A stretch of DNA of 64,000 nt, taken from NCBI GenBank assembly GCA_037975125.1, contig CM075850.1, positions 123,903,826-123,967,825 of the forward strand, given 5' to 3'. This stretch comes from Latrodectus hesperus (lineage: Eukaryota; Arthropoda; Arachnida; Araneae; Theridiidae). Shown here piece after piece: positions 1 through 12,800 of this stretch. Made by a program: the position numbers and the translations under genes. How positions within the stretch are numbered: position 1 is the stretch's first letter; every line of letters starts with the position of its first letter. The notes beneath the pieces were generated by a model. That model did not search any database. It had not been told where the DNA came from and saw nothing but the letters and a program-made list of their open reading frames with translations.

Positions 1-1904
1 AATAAAAAAATTTTACTCATACGTAAGTAGAAATAAAATTAAAAAAAAAGATGCAATCATCAAGCACGTCTGTTTTGTCGGAACAACTGTTGTATTTCTA
101 ATGAATAGACAGGTGGCATCTGTATACTATCGACAATGTTCGTGTGATGATAATTATTTGCATATTGGTACACGTGCATTTTTTATTTTTAGTCCATAGA
201 TAATAAGCAGCACGGAATTTCGAGGAAAAAAAATCCCGTAGCTGTTAACCACGAATTCATACCAATGTTATGGTATTGTTAAGTCACATTGCAAACTGCT
301 GTGTTAATAGTTGAATATTAAGCACTGTGTGCTTCAATTCTAGCTTCGTGGTTTTTCTTTTCGAGGGTGAATATTTTCGGTGATTTGGAATGTACTTTAA
401 TTGTGAATTCCAATAACACAGCAATCTTCCGGAAGAAAAATTATTCGTAGATCGAAAAACAAATTAACAGCTGGTGTGTGTTCATATATGATGTCATATA
501 AAGAAGGGATATTTAGAAATCCTTACCGTATCTGTTCCAATAACAGAACAGAAATAACAGGCAGTATAGTTGGTAGCATTGAATGTCGTACAGTTTTAAT
601 TTATTGCATTTGTGGTTAGTAATCACTTAGATCATGTTCATCACCTGTTTTATGCATGGGTAATGACTAGGCGTTTCACAACAGAACAGCTTGTGTCACA
701 ATGAAATTTTATAATACATATTATGAATATCATGCAAAGATATTATAGTCAACTTATTCTTACACTTTTTAAACATTCTACTTAATTGGCCAACAATCTC
801 TGCTCAACAAAATTCAAACGTGGATTGAATGTGAGAAATACCAGTTGTTCTACACTAAATATTTTAACAAACGTATTCTATACTTTTTGAAAGATACGAT
901 CACTAATAATGAGCATTCGAAAATGTACATAGAACCAACTCGACAATTCTCTCATTTTTACACCTCAAGTTACATTTAAAAACTAATATCCGAATTTATC
1001 AATTATGATTGCAACAAGAGGACATCTGCACTTCTTTTACAGAGAGAGAGTGAGAGAGAAAGAATTTAATATCTTAATATATCCGTTTATCATCGAATAG
1101 GAAGGAATTCAAATCGAACAAATTTGGAATAAATAGAGGACATTTGATCTAAAAAAGGAATGTTCTACTCTAGATGAATCTCAGACAATTTAAAATAAGT
1201 TTGTGTGTTATTACTCTAGAACCATAAGCCATACAATATTTAAGTAAGAGAATGATATCACAGAAATTGGATATCAGTTAAATGCCTAATAACTAATAAT
1301 TTAGTTCATGCAACTAGAAGTTACTTTATTTTGCGAGTTGTGGAATCCGATCACAATTCAAATAAACCAAATTAAACTGTGCTATACGAATAGCTGTTCC
1401 TCAATAAAATCGTTTGTCTAGAACAAGAAGTTTAAAATTAATTCGAAGAAATTACAAAATGAATATCATGTGATCACATAATTGTATAAAACTGCGTTTA
1501 CTGTAAAAACAATTTAGTAACAAAATGTACGTACCGCTTTTTGATTTTTCAAAAAATATTGATTGAGTTTTGTATTTTTGCCCTTGGTTGTAAGAAAAAA
1601 CTGATATTATGTCCATGACATTTCACGTTGAAGGTTTCTCTGGTGAGAAGAAAAAATAATCACACAACAATTAAATACATATCTATTTTAAACCCATTTA
1701 TAGATTAGTGAAGAATGATATTCTTCAAATTGGAGAAATGTTTAATTATTTTATCAACCATCGAATGCTGTCTTAACTTAAAAGTCCATACTAAAAATCA
1801 TAAATTTATAATATCTTGTTGAGAAAATTATATCAATAATTCATTAATAATTAATAATAATTCAGTTCTATCAATAAAGTGATACTGCTGAGCAAATAAA
1901 ATAA
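1..1904. other. non-coding AT-rich DNA
   Basis: No exon with paired splice sites or recognisable protein similarity was found on either strand. It contains a short GA-rich run near 1042-1066 and is otherwise AT-rich sequence. An upstream gene's regulatory region cannot be excluded, but nothing here supports one. Confidence 0.5.
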
Positions 1905-2125
1905 CAATATATTGTAAAAAAAATTTTTTTATCACATCTAATATTTTTTTTACAAACATGAGCCTTATTTGAGAGTTGCAAAGGAGAAAGCATGAAGAAT
2001 CCCCTGACTAACATACATACAGAAGCCAGAAATGGAATATTTATTCTCTCCTTATTTGACAATGGCTGTGATCGAACCCAAGGCATTTCAATCTAAAGAC
2101 TGCGGTCTTACAACCACAAGCCATG
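1905..2125 (-). mobile_element. tRNA-derived SINE, degenerate
   Basis: Read on the minus strand from about 2125, the sequence opens with a tRNA-like head: an A-box-like TGGCTTGTGGTTGTAAGACC near 2104-2123 and a B-box-like GGGTTCGATCAC near 2070-2082, spaced as in RNA polymerase III promoters. A non-tRNA body of about 150 bp follows and ends in an A/T-rich tail near 1905-1935. A free tRNA gene is unlikely because no aminoacyl-stem pairing is visible. No convincing target-site duplication was found, so the ends are approximate and the copy is probably old. Confidence 0.5.
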
Positions 2126-3959
2126 AAAAAGGGCACACATAAAATAGAGGAGATTAATTTTTTATTGAAAAGAATCAAGGAATTCAAATTCCCCTTAAAT
2201 TTAGAACAAATTGTCAAACATATTTAAACGTAAACAAAATTTTCAGACGTTTAACATATTTTCTTATTTTTGTTTCATTTGAGATAAACTTTGTACCTGA
2301 ATTTCCTATTCCTTTTGCAATGGATTTTCACGTGTATTTTGTTATCTGTATTTTTTTAAAACATATCTCACAATAGGTAAGACATCTATTTTTGGAAAAA
2401 TGGCGGGCTGTTATTATACAGTCACGTTTTTTTTATCTCTCACTTTAAGAGCGCTAAATAGTCACAACTAAATCGATAAACGAAAAGTCATGTCATTTTT
2501 TCAGCAAATAGGAAAACACTAAATAATTACTTTTTATCTTAAGATTATGAAAACGCTTTTAGCTATAATTCCAATTTATCATTGTGAAGTGCAATGTTAC
2601 GTACTCTTTCTTTATGGAATTGTTATATATTACATAAAATTTTATTCTGTGTTATATTTTTTCAAATACTTATATTGATTATTTAAATACAGGAAACAAC
2701 TTGAAGAGAAATATTATCCGAAACAATGTTTGAGAAATATTTTTAAAAATTATAAGAAATTGAATTTTATAATTTTATTTATTTACTTTTTGGCTAACAT
2801 TGTTGTGTACATAATTCATACATATTATACCTAATTATATATAATAAAATTCAAACAGTTATAATTTTCTTTTAATCATTTAATGTTTTAGAAAATGAAC
2901 TTGAGAACTTATACATTTTTATGTTTTAAACACTTACTGATTAGAAATAATCTTTATAATTCTTCGCAAAAAACTAAAATGTTTTTATTTTTCGTGGCAA
3001 ATGAAGCAATTTACTAAATTTTCAGTTATTTAATTATTCAACATTTTGCTACATTTAAAAATTCAATTTTTCGGAAAACAAATGCTTTTAAGACTTAATT
3101 CTCGTAATTGTTGACCTCGCGCTATTTTTAGCTTACACTTTTTTCTCGACAAAACTGGATAAATACCAACTAAATAAGCATGGTATTTTAAGCATGCGGT
3201 ATTAAGATTTCGAAAAGAGAAAAATAATTCACATTTCAACCGATAGAAATGAAAATATGTTTGCGGTGCATTTAATTTGTATATATCGTAAAAGTAACTA
3301 GTATGTTCCACACCGATAAAAATAAATATGCAATAATTTTACTAAAATAATATGTTGGAATATAAAAATAAAATAACAATTAAAAAAGCATCAATATGCA
3401 AGATTTATACTGCACATAAACACATTTAAAAATTAAGGACAATTTTATTTCAAGTATATGAATAGTATCGCTTTAAAATAATGTGTAGAAACACACACCA
3501 CCTTGCTCCGAATATTATATTCTCTTGAATTGAGAAATCGTTTGCTGAAACGTTCTGGGCATATTTAGGTATACCTAAAGGAATAAACTAAATAGAATAC
3601 AAAGAATTCCTCAAGTAACGTACAAATTTCGGTATATATATTTAGAATATAATAAATATTGTTGGTTTACCCTCTTTATAGATCTGATATTTCTCAGGTC
3701 AACTCCAATCAATTGTTGACAGTTAGAAAGTCAATGACTAGCAGAATAGCATGAATTTACAATATTCCGTGACATATTTGTGCATATCTAAAACCATCAA
3801 TAGATTATGTTCCTAGTCCTAATGTGAATATATGAGAGAGAGAGACTTCAAATAAAATATCGTGCATTGGGTACGTTATGTTCTGACAGTCCTTGATATA
3901 GATTGTGTTCGATTATTGTCTCTTAGCTTACATGATTTCTAAACCTATTAACTCAAAAT
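2126..3959. other. non-coding AT-rich DNA
   Basis: Nothing identifiable: short random open frames only, no paired splice sites and no clear repeat. Confidence 0.5.
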
Positions 3960-4460
3960 ATTTTGTTATGGGTGGCTCGCCACCCTTCTTCAATTACTAC
4001 AGTTGATGAAGTTTGACAGAGATTTGAAAAATAGCTAGGAATGAGTTGCCTTTATCATCTAAGCACAATCAAACACCATGTCTAATCAGGTAAGGACCAT
4101 TTTAGCTGTTTGAAGCGGCAACTCTTTCAACTAATTTTTTACTCAACAAATTGCTTGCGAACTTAATTATTTTATCTTCATGCTGTATTGATTACTCACA
4201 ATAAATATATATATTTTCATAAGTTACAATCGAACATGTTTGGGGTATGATTGGATGTCATTTGCAAACCCTAGCACTGTCTACTTCATAAGACACACTT
4301 TGGCAAACGGTTGATAGGAATGGAGAGCCATTCCTCAGGACGCCACCCTCAGGACTTTTTGCCTAGACGTGTTGCTTCGTGTTTCGCCGTCCAAGGTGGT
4401 CCTACCAACTCCTCAAGGATGGATACGCAATTACTACATGCCATGACTACTATATATTCA
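3960..4460. other. GC-richer unassigned patch, probable repeat fragment
   Basis: This patch is clearly less AT-rich than its surroundings. It includes a perfect 7-bp hairpin at 3970-3985 (GGGTGGC, loop TC, GCCACCC). A 68-codon frame at 4311-4517 resembles no protein I recognise. Composition and abrupt edges suggest a fragment of a mobile element, but no terminal repeats or coding domain prove it. Confidence 0.3.
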
Positions 4461-4675
4461 AAAATACAAAATTTGCGATTGCTAGAGGTGCAAGTAAATA
4501 TGTATTATAAGAAATAATAAGTAAATATAGAACTAAAAAGAAAAAGGTGACTCTAAGTAAGTTAAGGTAGTTTATTAAAAATTTTACTTTTTAAAGGGAA
4601 TATTAAAAGGATCGCCAATACTTTTTTGAAGTAATCGCCGAAATAAATTTTTATGATCCACATACTTAAAAATAT

Positions 4676-4961
4676 TTTTTTATCCAATGGCGGGCACACA
4701 AGGGCGACTGAACCCTATGCCACAACAAGGCCAGAAACTGCTACTCGTTTATCGTTACCCAACGGGCAGCTGTGATCCAAGTCACGGAGGCGAGTAGCAT
4801 TACCCGCACCATACCACCACAAACCCGTTTATAGGGTGGGTCACATTCATACCACAACATACACACAACACAGAAGAGAGGACAGAGAAGGAAAGAAACA
4901 TCCATGCCCGAACCCGTGACCAACAGCTCAGGAGTCAGGAACGCTAACCACTCAGGTCGGC
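4676..4961 (-). mobile_element. tRNA-derived SINE with 12-bp target-site duplication
   Basis: On the minus strand the element starts near 4961 with a tRNA-like head (CCGACCTGAGTGGTTAGCG, A box; GGTCACGGGTTCGGGC, B box near 4911-4926). A body of about 230 bp follows and ends in GGATAAAAAAA next to 4676. It is flanked by a perfect direct repeat, ACTTAAAAATAT, at 4664-4675 and 4962-4973. That repeat is the mark of LINE-assisted target-primed insertion and fixes both ends. The 60-codon frame inside it is a by-product of SINE sequence, not a gene. Confidence 0.8.
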
Positions 4962-4973
4962 ACTTAAAAATAT

Positions 4974-7740
4974 AAGATCATTAAAAGTGATCGTGAGGTA
5001 TAAAATTGAAAAGTAGTTCATGACTTAAAAGTCTGCCCATATCTGACTTAAATTAATTTAACCAACAGATTATTTCTAATGCTTACCATGTAAAACTTAA
5101 ATTATATGTGGAATTTTCCATATATTAATTAGGCTTAAAATACAAATATTACAAATTTTAATTGCAACAAAATTAATAAAATATACTTACCCACTAAATG
5201 GGTAAATATATAGTTATTTTCTTTGTAATGTTAGAATATTGTATTAACTATTTCTTATAATTTACAACGTATTGAAAATTTAAAATTATAACAATTTTCA
5301 AAAGCAAAACTACAAAGAATAAGATGTTGACTTTAGTTGAGAGTGTAGAGTTCGTACACATTTTAGGAATTTCATAGATTTTTTTAAAACTTTTATGAAG
5401 ATTTTCAGGTTATGAACAAGAAACTGTAGCACAAAGATTGTTCTTAAATTAAGAAGTTAAATGACTCAAGTCTGTAAATCTCTCTTTTTTTTTTTTTTTT
5501 TTTTGAGAAAAAGAATAAAACGCTTTCCAAAATCGAAGAGAAATGGGAAAATATATTTTTAAAATCTCAGTTTTGAAACAGGAAAATACGAGATCACTTT
5601 TTGTGGTTTTTATTGATAAAATGAAAACAATAATTATTTTTAAGTAGATATTTTATTTTGTATGTTTTTATGGAGTGCATATGAAATAACTTTGAATTGT
5701 TCTTTATTAATAAAAAAGTACACACAGTTTAAAAGTTAACTTTAAAATCTTACAATCATGTTTTTGTATTTTAATGATTTACTTTTCGTTACCATTTCGT
5801 AAAAAGGAGAGTCTACTATATAAATTAACATTTGCTTATAAGCAGTAACAGAATTAATTAAGTCCTTACTAATTATTAACTGCTAATATTTCAGAAGTAA
5901 TATCATCCTTAGTGACAAATGATTTTTTTAAAAATTTCTATCATATAATTGGCGTTTATAAAAACCCCACATTTAACAGAGGCTTGACCATGAGAAAATA
6001 AAAATTCAAATTAACTACTTTCCATAAATAAAAATAACTTTGTATACTTGTTAATAAGTTAAAACTAAAAGAATCTACACTCATTTTTAAAAGATTCAGA
6101 ATTCCAATATAATTTCAAATCTTAACAGATGGTTCTTAACCATTTCTATGAAGTAATGAACTTTTACTAAACAGAATCACATTTTGATACATTCACTTTT
6201 TTACATCAGATAATGACACACACAATAAAAACCCTGACAATTTAATTAAATTACTTGATTCATCATTTGTTGCAATTCAATCACTTACATAAAATGTTTT
6301 GCAAAATAGAATATTGCAATGGACCATTTTAAATCAACTAAATCATTGCCATTAAAAACGTTTTAGAATTTAAATAAATCCTACCTCTTCTTACCCAATA
6401 TCTAAATTTGAAACCTTTTGATTTTCTTAATCCTTCATACCAATGCATGAAAATTAAGCATTTACAATTGAATTTTTTTTTAGGAAAAAAACAATAAGAA
6501 ACACACACAATGTTTAAAAAAAGAACACATATTTTCTGATAAATATGTGAGTAATAATACATTAAAGTTTAATTTGTTTGTGATCCATATATGAAAAAAT
6601 ATGAGTATTCACATTTCTGAGAAATGCATTTATAAAACAGGAAAAAGTAAGAATATTTGTCAGATACATAATGAAAAAAGAAAAGAAAAAAGAGTTGATA
6701 TACAAATAGAACAAAATAAAATAAATGTAGCAAAAATGCCTTATTTTATTTAAGAAAACAAAGCATACTTTCTAAATAATTTTTTCATATCATTTAATAA
6801 CTTTTATAACATTACACAGTATTTAAACACAGATGAAAATTACTGAATATTTTTCTAGTTCAATATTGTAAATGATTATTAGCTGTTGTGATTCAACAGT
6901 AACATAAACTTGCTCATAAATAATTTCTAATTCTCAACTACATCTCCTCAGAAAATATTTTCTAAATTTGCAATAGATAGAGTAGCAAAATTATGCTTTA
7001 AGACTTAGATGGACAACATATGCACCAAATTTTATAAATATTGACCAAAGTTTAAGCATTCATACTATACTGAATTAATTATCAATTTATTGCTTCAGAA
7101 AAACTTAACAGAGTGTTTAAATATTATAAGTCTTTTTTTTTTATTTAAAATCCAAACATGATCAGAATTTTATAAAAGCATGAAAATGCTGCTATTACAT
7201 GAAAAATGATAATTCTAATTAGAATATAAATATTAATTGCAAGCTCTTGGATTTCCATCATCAGTATACAAATTTCACTTTTAAATAAAATTTGGAATTT
7301 ACAAACAATCACAAATTTTAATTGCTTTTATGAGTGTCCCACTTGAAAAAATTAAATACTGATTACTAATATTTATAAATACATGAAACAAAATATTATA
7401 TTTTAAGAGCTGAAAAGGAGTGGATATTGATTGATTAATTGCATTTCAAACACTTAAAACCATTAGTATATTTTTTAAAAGGCATATTGTCTTTAAATTT
7501 CTTCATTATTTTTAATTAACTACTATGATTTCTTCAAGTCATCATAGACAGAATCAAACCATATTAAAAACAGACAGAAATGGATTTTTAAAGATATCAG
7601 CTCCATTTAAAAATCAGCAAGATTATTTTTAATTAAGAAAAATCTATCAGGCAATATAAATCTGTTTTATATTCATTATCATTTTTCTTATATATAGTGT
7701 TTTATAACTAATATTTTTTTAATTTATTCCCAAGAGAAAG
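4974..7740. other. non-coding AT-rich DNA
   Basis: No gene-like signal. It holds a 20-T run at 5485-5504 and several short low-complexity stretches. Open frames here are short and composed mostly of AT-encoded residues. Confidence 0.5.
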
Positions 7741-7815
7741 AGAGAAATTAAAAATTTCCTGGATTTATTTACCACTTTCCAGGAGTTTCAAAGAATTTCA
7801 GGAGTTGTACAAATT
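7741..7815. repeat. tail fragment of the AGGAGTT repeat element
   Basis: The sequence around 7775-7810 (TTCCAGGAGTTTCAAAG and TTTCAGGAGTTGTACAAA) matches the right-hand tail of the longer element that ends near 9516 (AGGAGTTTCAAGGAGTTGTG). It is therefore probably the leftover end of another copy lying just before the full copy. Confidence 0.45.
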
Positions 7816-7932
7816 ATACGTGTGACTTTTTTCCATTAATACTTATAGATTTAAGTTTCTATTTTACCACCACCACCAACAATTTTTACAACAGCACAAG
7901 TAATAGATTAAAATTATGTAAAAAAGTATATC

Positions 7933-9516
7933 AGGGTGTATACAGATTTCCAAGAATCAAATTCCAGGAGTTTTCCAGGAGTCAAATAAAAAATTTCCAG
8001 GAGGCATCGACATTCACGTTAAATATATTACTTAATACTTGTTCTTATTATTTTACTTACTTAATTTTACTTAATACTTGTTCTTAACCAAATATGATTA
8101 TAATTATGTACATACAATATTTTTCATTTATTTCTGCAAGTAATAAAAATAAATAATTGCAAACATCAATGAGACCATTTCTTTTTATAAGTTAAAATCA
8201 TTAATGATTATTTCAAAAGCTTCAATGAATTTACAGCTATACCAACATTTTTATTTATATAATCCACATTCTATATAATACTGGATTATACATTGTATAA
8301 AATAATGAGTTATTTTAAAGTTTCTAAACATTTCCAATAGCTTCCTGTCTATTAATTTATTGAATATTTAAAAAGATGTGCGTAAGATAATTTCTTTTCA
8401 AATATAAATACATTTACTCAAAACAAATACAACTATTAGATATAGTTTCAAGAGTCCATTGGTCATTGAAGACACTTTCCACCAGGCATATTACATAATT
8501 TTCATTTCAATCTTTATTTCATTAATAAACAAATTTATCCTGATTTGATTGAATGGATCAAATTTACTGTACGGTCACCCTTAGCGCCAAATTTGGCGAA
8601 CATTTTCCTAGAAATCTGGCAAACTAGTATTTTAGCAATCCTATTTGTCATTAATTTCTCATGTGAATATTTACCCATTTAAATTCATTGATATAAAATC
8701 TAATCAAAACATTTTATGGATAATTTAACATATCAACTTTATTATTTAACCATTGATGTTTGAAATCTATAAATCTGCGTTTTTTCTTTTTTAATTTTGT
8801 AAAATTAGTTGAGCATATTGTTAGATACCAACAATGTATGAAATATTTATTACTAATTCAAACCATTTTTTCCTCCCGCCGTTTTTTCGATCGGAAATTC
8901 GCCATACAGTCACTCTTGGCGACTTTTTGAAAATTTCGCTAAGGGTGACCGTACGGTAAATTTTTACCAATTGAATTATACGTAATTTTCATCCAGGGAA
9001 ACATGGAAAATACGTTTTAACTCAAAAATTTTATATTTATATATTAATATTCAAAGAATTTTATACAATACAAGGAAAACAGCAGCAAATAAAAAAAGAA
9101 TCAATTAAAACCGCCGGTCTTAATTGAGCAACACATTAATTTTTGTTTGGTAATTACTTCACTTCATTTCACTTTACATAAACCTAAATACTACTAAACC
9201 GAGTTATCATGAAATTATTGTAGCTGAACCTGAAAACCTGAAGTAGATCCTGAAAACGTTTATACAAGTCAACAGTTAAGAGTACAAAAAATTTAATATC
9301 GATCGTGCCTTTATCTGGTGGCAATATTAAAAACTAATACTGAATTAAGTTTTCCCACTATTTTATTGAAAATTTTAAAAAATTAAAACAAAAAAATTCA
9401 AAAAATTATAAAATTTTGCATAAAAAAATAAATGCATCAAGGTAAGAAAAATTTTCAGGAGTAATTCACGATTTTTAAGGAGTCAAGTAGAAATTATAGG
9501 AGTTTCAAGGAGTTGT
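7933..9516 (+). mobile_element. dispersed repeat element, copy 1 (hAT-like, non-autonomous?)
   Basis: The left end CAGGGTGTATACAGATTTCC at 7933 is followed by repeated CCAGGAGT motifs, and the right end near 9440-9516 carries more GGAGT motifs. About 1.1 kb of diverged similarity in the same orientation is found again at 11710-12815, including shared blocks such as CATTGTATAAAATAATG and ACTCAAAACAAATACAACTA. There is no coding capacity. The CAGGGTGT terminus recalls hAT elements; that assignment is an inference. A separate 414-bp MITE is inserted at 8555-8968. Confidence 0.6.
8555..8968. mobile_element. 414-bp MITE nested in repeat copy 1
   Basis: The two ends are inverted copies of each other. 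The left end contains TTTACTGTACGGTCACCC then TTAGCG; the right end is its complement with one change (CGCTAAGGGTGACCGTACGG then TAAA), and the outermost 13 bp match more loosely. Flanks GATTGAAT (8547-8554) and AATTGAAT (8969-8976) form a 7-of-8 target-site duplication. The related element at 11710-12815 lacks the insert at the matching place (near 12550-12570), a natural empty site. No open frame of note lies inside. The superfamily is undecided; 8-bp duplications are made by hAT, P and Merlin elements. Confidence 0.75.
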
Positions 9517-9646
9517 GCAAACCATTTAAGTTTATGTAAGAAAATATTAAATTTAATTAGATTTGTTTGTGATAACATATTATTTTTAAAGTAAGATAAA
9601 TTGCTATGTAAGTCAATCAAAAAATGTAGACAATATTATATAAATG

Positions 9647-9652
9647 TTTATT
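9647..9652 (-). promoter_or_regulatory. candidate polyadenylation signal of PCID2
   Basis: AATAAA on the minus strand lies 59 bp past the PCID2 stop codon, a normal distance for a short 3' UTR. AATAAA is common by chance in DNA this AT-rich, so it remains a candidate. Confidence 0.4.
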
Positions 9653-9710
9653 ATGATAATAATAAATTTACAAATATGTTGAAATAAATGAAATCAATTT
9701 ACGATGAGAG

Positions 9711-9800
9711 TTATTCAGATGAAGAAAGAGGTGGAAAAGCATTTTGTTTACTGAGCACAACTTTTAAATGTTGGTATGAGATATATCCTTTCATTTTATT
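9711..9800 (-). CDS. PCID2: PCID2 coding exon 15 and stop (residues 373-401)
   Basis: Encodes [20 protein letters not shown] then AFPPLSSSE and TAA (9711-9713). The GYISxQHxKxVxSKQNxFPPL ending is the family C-terminal signature, so the gene is complete at its 3' end. Confidence 0.95.
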   Translation of the reverse strand, partial: NKMKGYISYQHLKVVLSKQNAFPPLSSSE

Positions 9801-12800
9801 CTGAAATAAAGAAAAAAACACTATTGGTTACTCTTTAAACATATTTTCCATGTTTTATTCCATTTAAGAAATGTCAAATTGTAACTTATTTACAAAAATG
9901 AATAGATTATTTTACTCTAAATTAAATATCAGAACATTCTATTAATCAGAAAAACTAATATTCTTATATTCTGAGAACATATTTAAAACCAGTCATTTTG
10001 CAACACAAAATTAGATTTCAGTGATAATTTAATAACATTTGTAATTTATATAAATATCAATAAGAAAGCATAAACAAAATATATGATTACTTTGAAGTAA
10101 AATTATCACATAAATTTTTATTTACTTCATATTTACCACTAATTCGAAAAATTATGAGTTTACTTAACATCTTGAGATTAGAAAATTAATACATTTCAAT
10201 TGAGCTAAAAAATTTGAAGCACTCTTTTGAATATATAACAAAAAATCAAGTCACATAGAATTTTTTTTATCAATAGACTTACTTCTTGTATAAGGTTAGA
10301 TAAAATACACAGAACCTCTTCCTCTTCAATAGGATCATCATCCTGATATTCCTAAAAGAGTTTTCACGATAAAAAAATCCTCTTCTTTTATTAATTATTA
10401 TAAAGTAAAATTCAGTATGCATTTTATGTAAAATTTATAAACAAATGCTATGTTAACATATAATATAAGCAGAATTCCTTATTTTTATGAAATAAAAATT
10501 ATGTAACAGTAGAACAAAATGGTAACTTACTTTCCTAAAATTTAGGGCAGCACTAAAAGCACTAACTGGAACAATGTGAGTCTGAAGTAGGAGATAACTA
10601 TAAAGGAAATACGATTTTTATTAATCTATGTTATACCACAATATTATGCATTTACTTTCATAAATTTGAAAGGCACTCACAGTTCTTAAAGTGTTCATTT
10701 TTTTATGTATTATTTTCATAAATTATTGCTTTACAGCTTTTAATGTAGAACATTTTAATTAAAAAGATAATTCACATGCCTGGATAATATGTCATACACC
10801 TAAATAGTGAGAATATTTTAATGTAGAAAAGAAATAAAAAATACCAAAAATTATTTCCCTTCTATAATGAAATAAAGATAGCTTGAAGACTAAATTCTTT
10901 TGGACTCTAATGAGAAATGAAATGAATGTTTATATTCATAATATGAACTAAAAACTAGACAATATTCAAACATTTCAATGGATCCCAGTTAATAAAACTA
11001 ATTCTATAGACTACTATTATTATATCATTTTAAATTTATGGATAAATGTATTAGTTTATAAAAATTAGTTATTAAATTATTTTATTAATAACTAATTAGT
11101 TATTAAAACAGGCAGAAGAAAAATTAACACAGGGAAAATTAAAATTCACTGATAATAAAGTAAAAAAAAGTAGCAAGTCAATTAATAAACAACAATACGT
11201 TTTTTTAATTTAAAATCATAATAAAATAACAATATTTTTTTGGTGAAGCATAAAACTGAAGATCCAAAATGTCACTTTAACAAATTTGTAATATTTTAAA
11301 GCAATATTTTTAATAAAAATTATGTAGCATTTCTAAAATTTTGATTGTAAAAAAGTTTTTAGTGGAAGACTGTTTCAAAGGTAATTTATTTTTAAAATTA
11401 AATTTTTTTTAAAAAAACATAAAATTTTTTTCAGAAATTTTAAAAACTAAAATGCAGAATTTAATGTTTTGATTCATCAATATGAAAGAAGCTAAGAAAA
11501 TCATATGGAATTTTATTGTAAAATTAACATTAAGCAATAGTTAACTCTTTGTAGTTATACAGATAACTTTTATTTGACCTTCATTCATCTAATAATTGAA
11601 ATATAAGTTTTGAAAAAGTTGATTTTAAATCTATATCGATATAAATGGATAAAAAGAAATGTTTTCTTTTTCTGGGAAAAAACACACACACACACACAAC
11701 TTATACTTACAGGATTTATATAGATTTCCAAGAATCAAATTTGAGAAGTTTTCAAGGAGTCAAATAAAAAATTTCCAGCAAGTAAAGACACTTATGTTAA
11801 ATAATTTTACTTTATTTTAAAAATTGTTCAAACCAAATATGCATATAATTATGTATATGCAACATTTTTCAATTATATTTGTAAATAATAGAAATAAACA
11901 TTTGCAAAAATTAGAGAATATTTTTTTATTTAAGTTAGAATTACATTTAGTGATTAATCTAAAGTTTTCAATGAGTTTACAGCAATAAAAGAAAATTTTT
12001 TATTTAAATAATCAATATTCTTTTATATTACTGGTTTACACATTGTATAAAATAATGGGTAATTTTAGAGCTTTTAAACAGCTTTACAATAGATTAGATC
12101 TATTCATTTATCAATTAGAGTATTTCAAGATATCAGTTTCAAGATATTCAGTTTAACATTCTGTTTTCGAATATAAATATGTTTACTCAAAACAAATACA
12201 ACTATTAGATAAAGTTTCCAGGATGACTTTTTTCCTGATTATTATTTAATAAATTAAATTTAAAATTTTTCTTCTGTTCATTTTCAAACTCTTTAAAACT
12301 ATAGAATTAATTTTACAACCACATTCTAAGTTTTTCCAACCCTTTAATAATTCAATAGATTTTCACATTTTTCGGTTATTTATATATACAAATATAAGGA
12401 ATATATATATATGCATATACATATATTTGTATGGCTTTTCCAAAATCCACTGATCATCGAAAAGAACTTTCTTACAGGAATATTAAACATTTTATTTTAT
12501 TGATAAACATTGATAATTATTTTAATGATAAACAAATTCATCCCCATTCATTGAAATTGTACACAATTTTCATTACTGAAGATATAGAAAGCATATTTTA
12601 ACACAAAAATTTTATATCTAAATATTAATATTCAATGAATTTTATATAATATACAGTACCAGAAAAAATACAAAAAAATCACTTAAATTTGCCCTCCTGA
12701 ATACTTAATATCATGATCTTGTTGGTGATTACTTCAATTCACATACAAATTTAAATACTACATCCAGTCCTGACTGACCTGGATTATCATGAAATTATTG

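Noticed and set aside
2060..2125. Possible tRNA gene on the minus strand
   Set aside because: No acceptor-stem pairing; it continues into a SINE-like body.
4741..4923. 60-codon cysteine-rich minus frame
   Set aside because: Lies wholly within a SINE.
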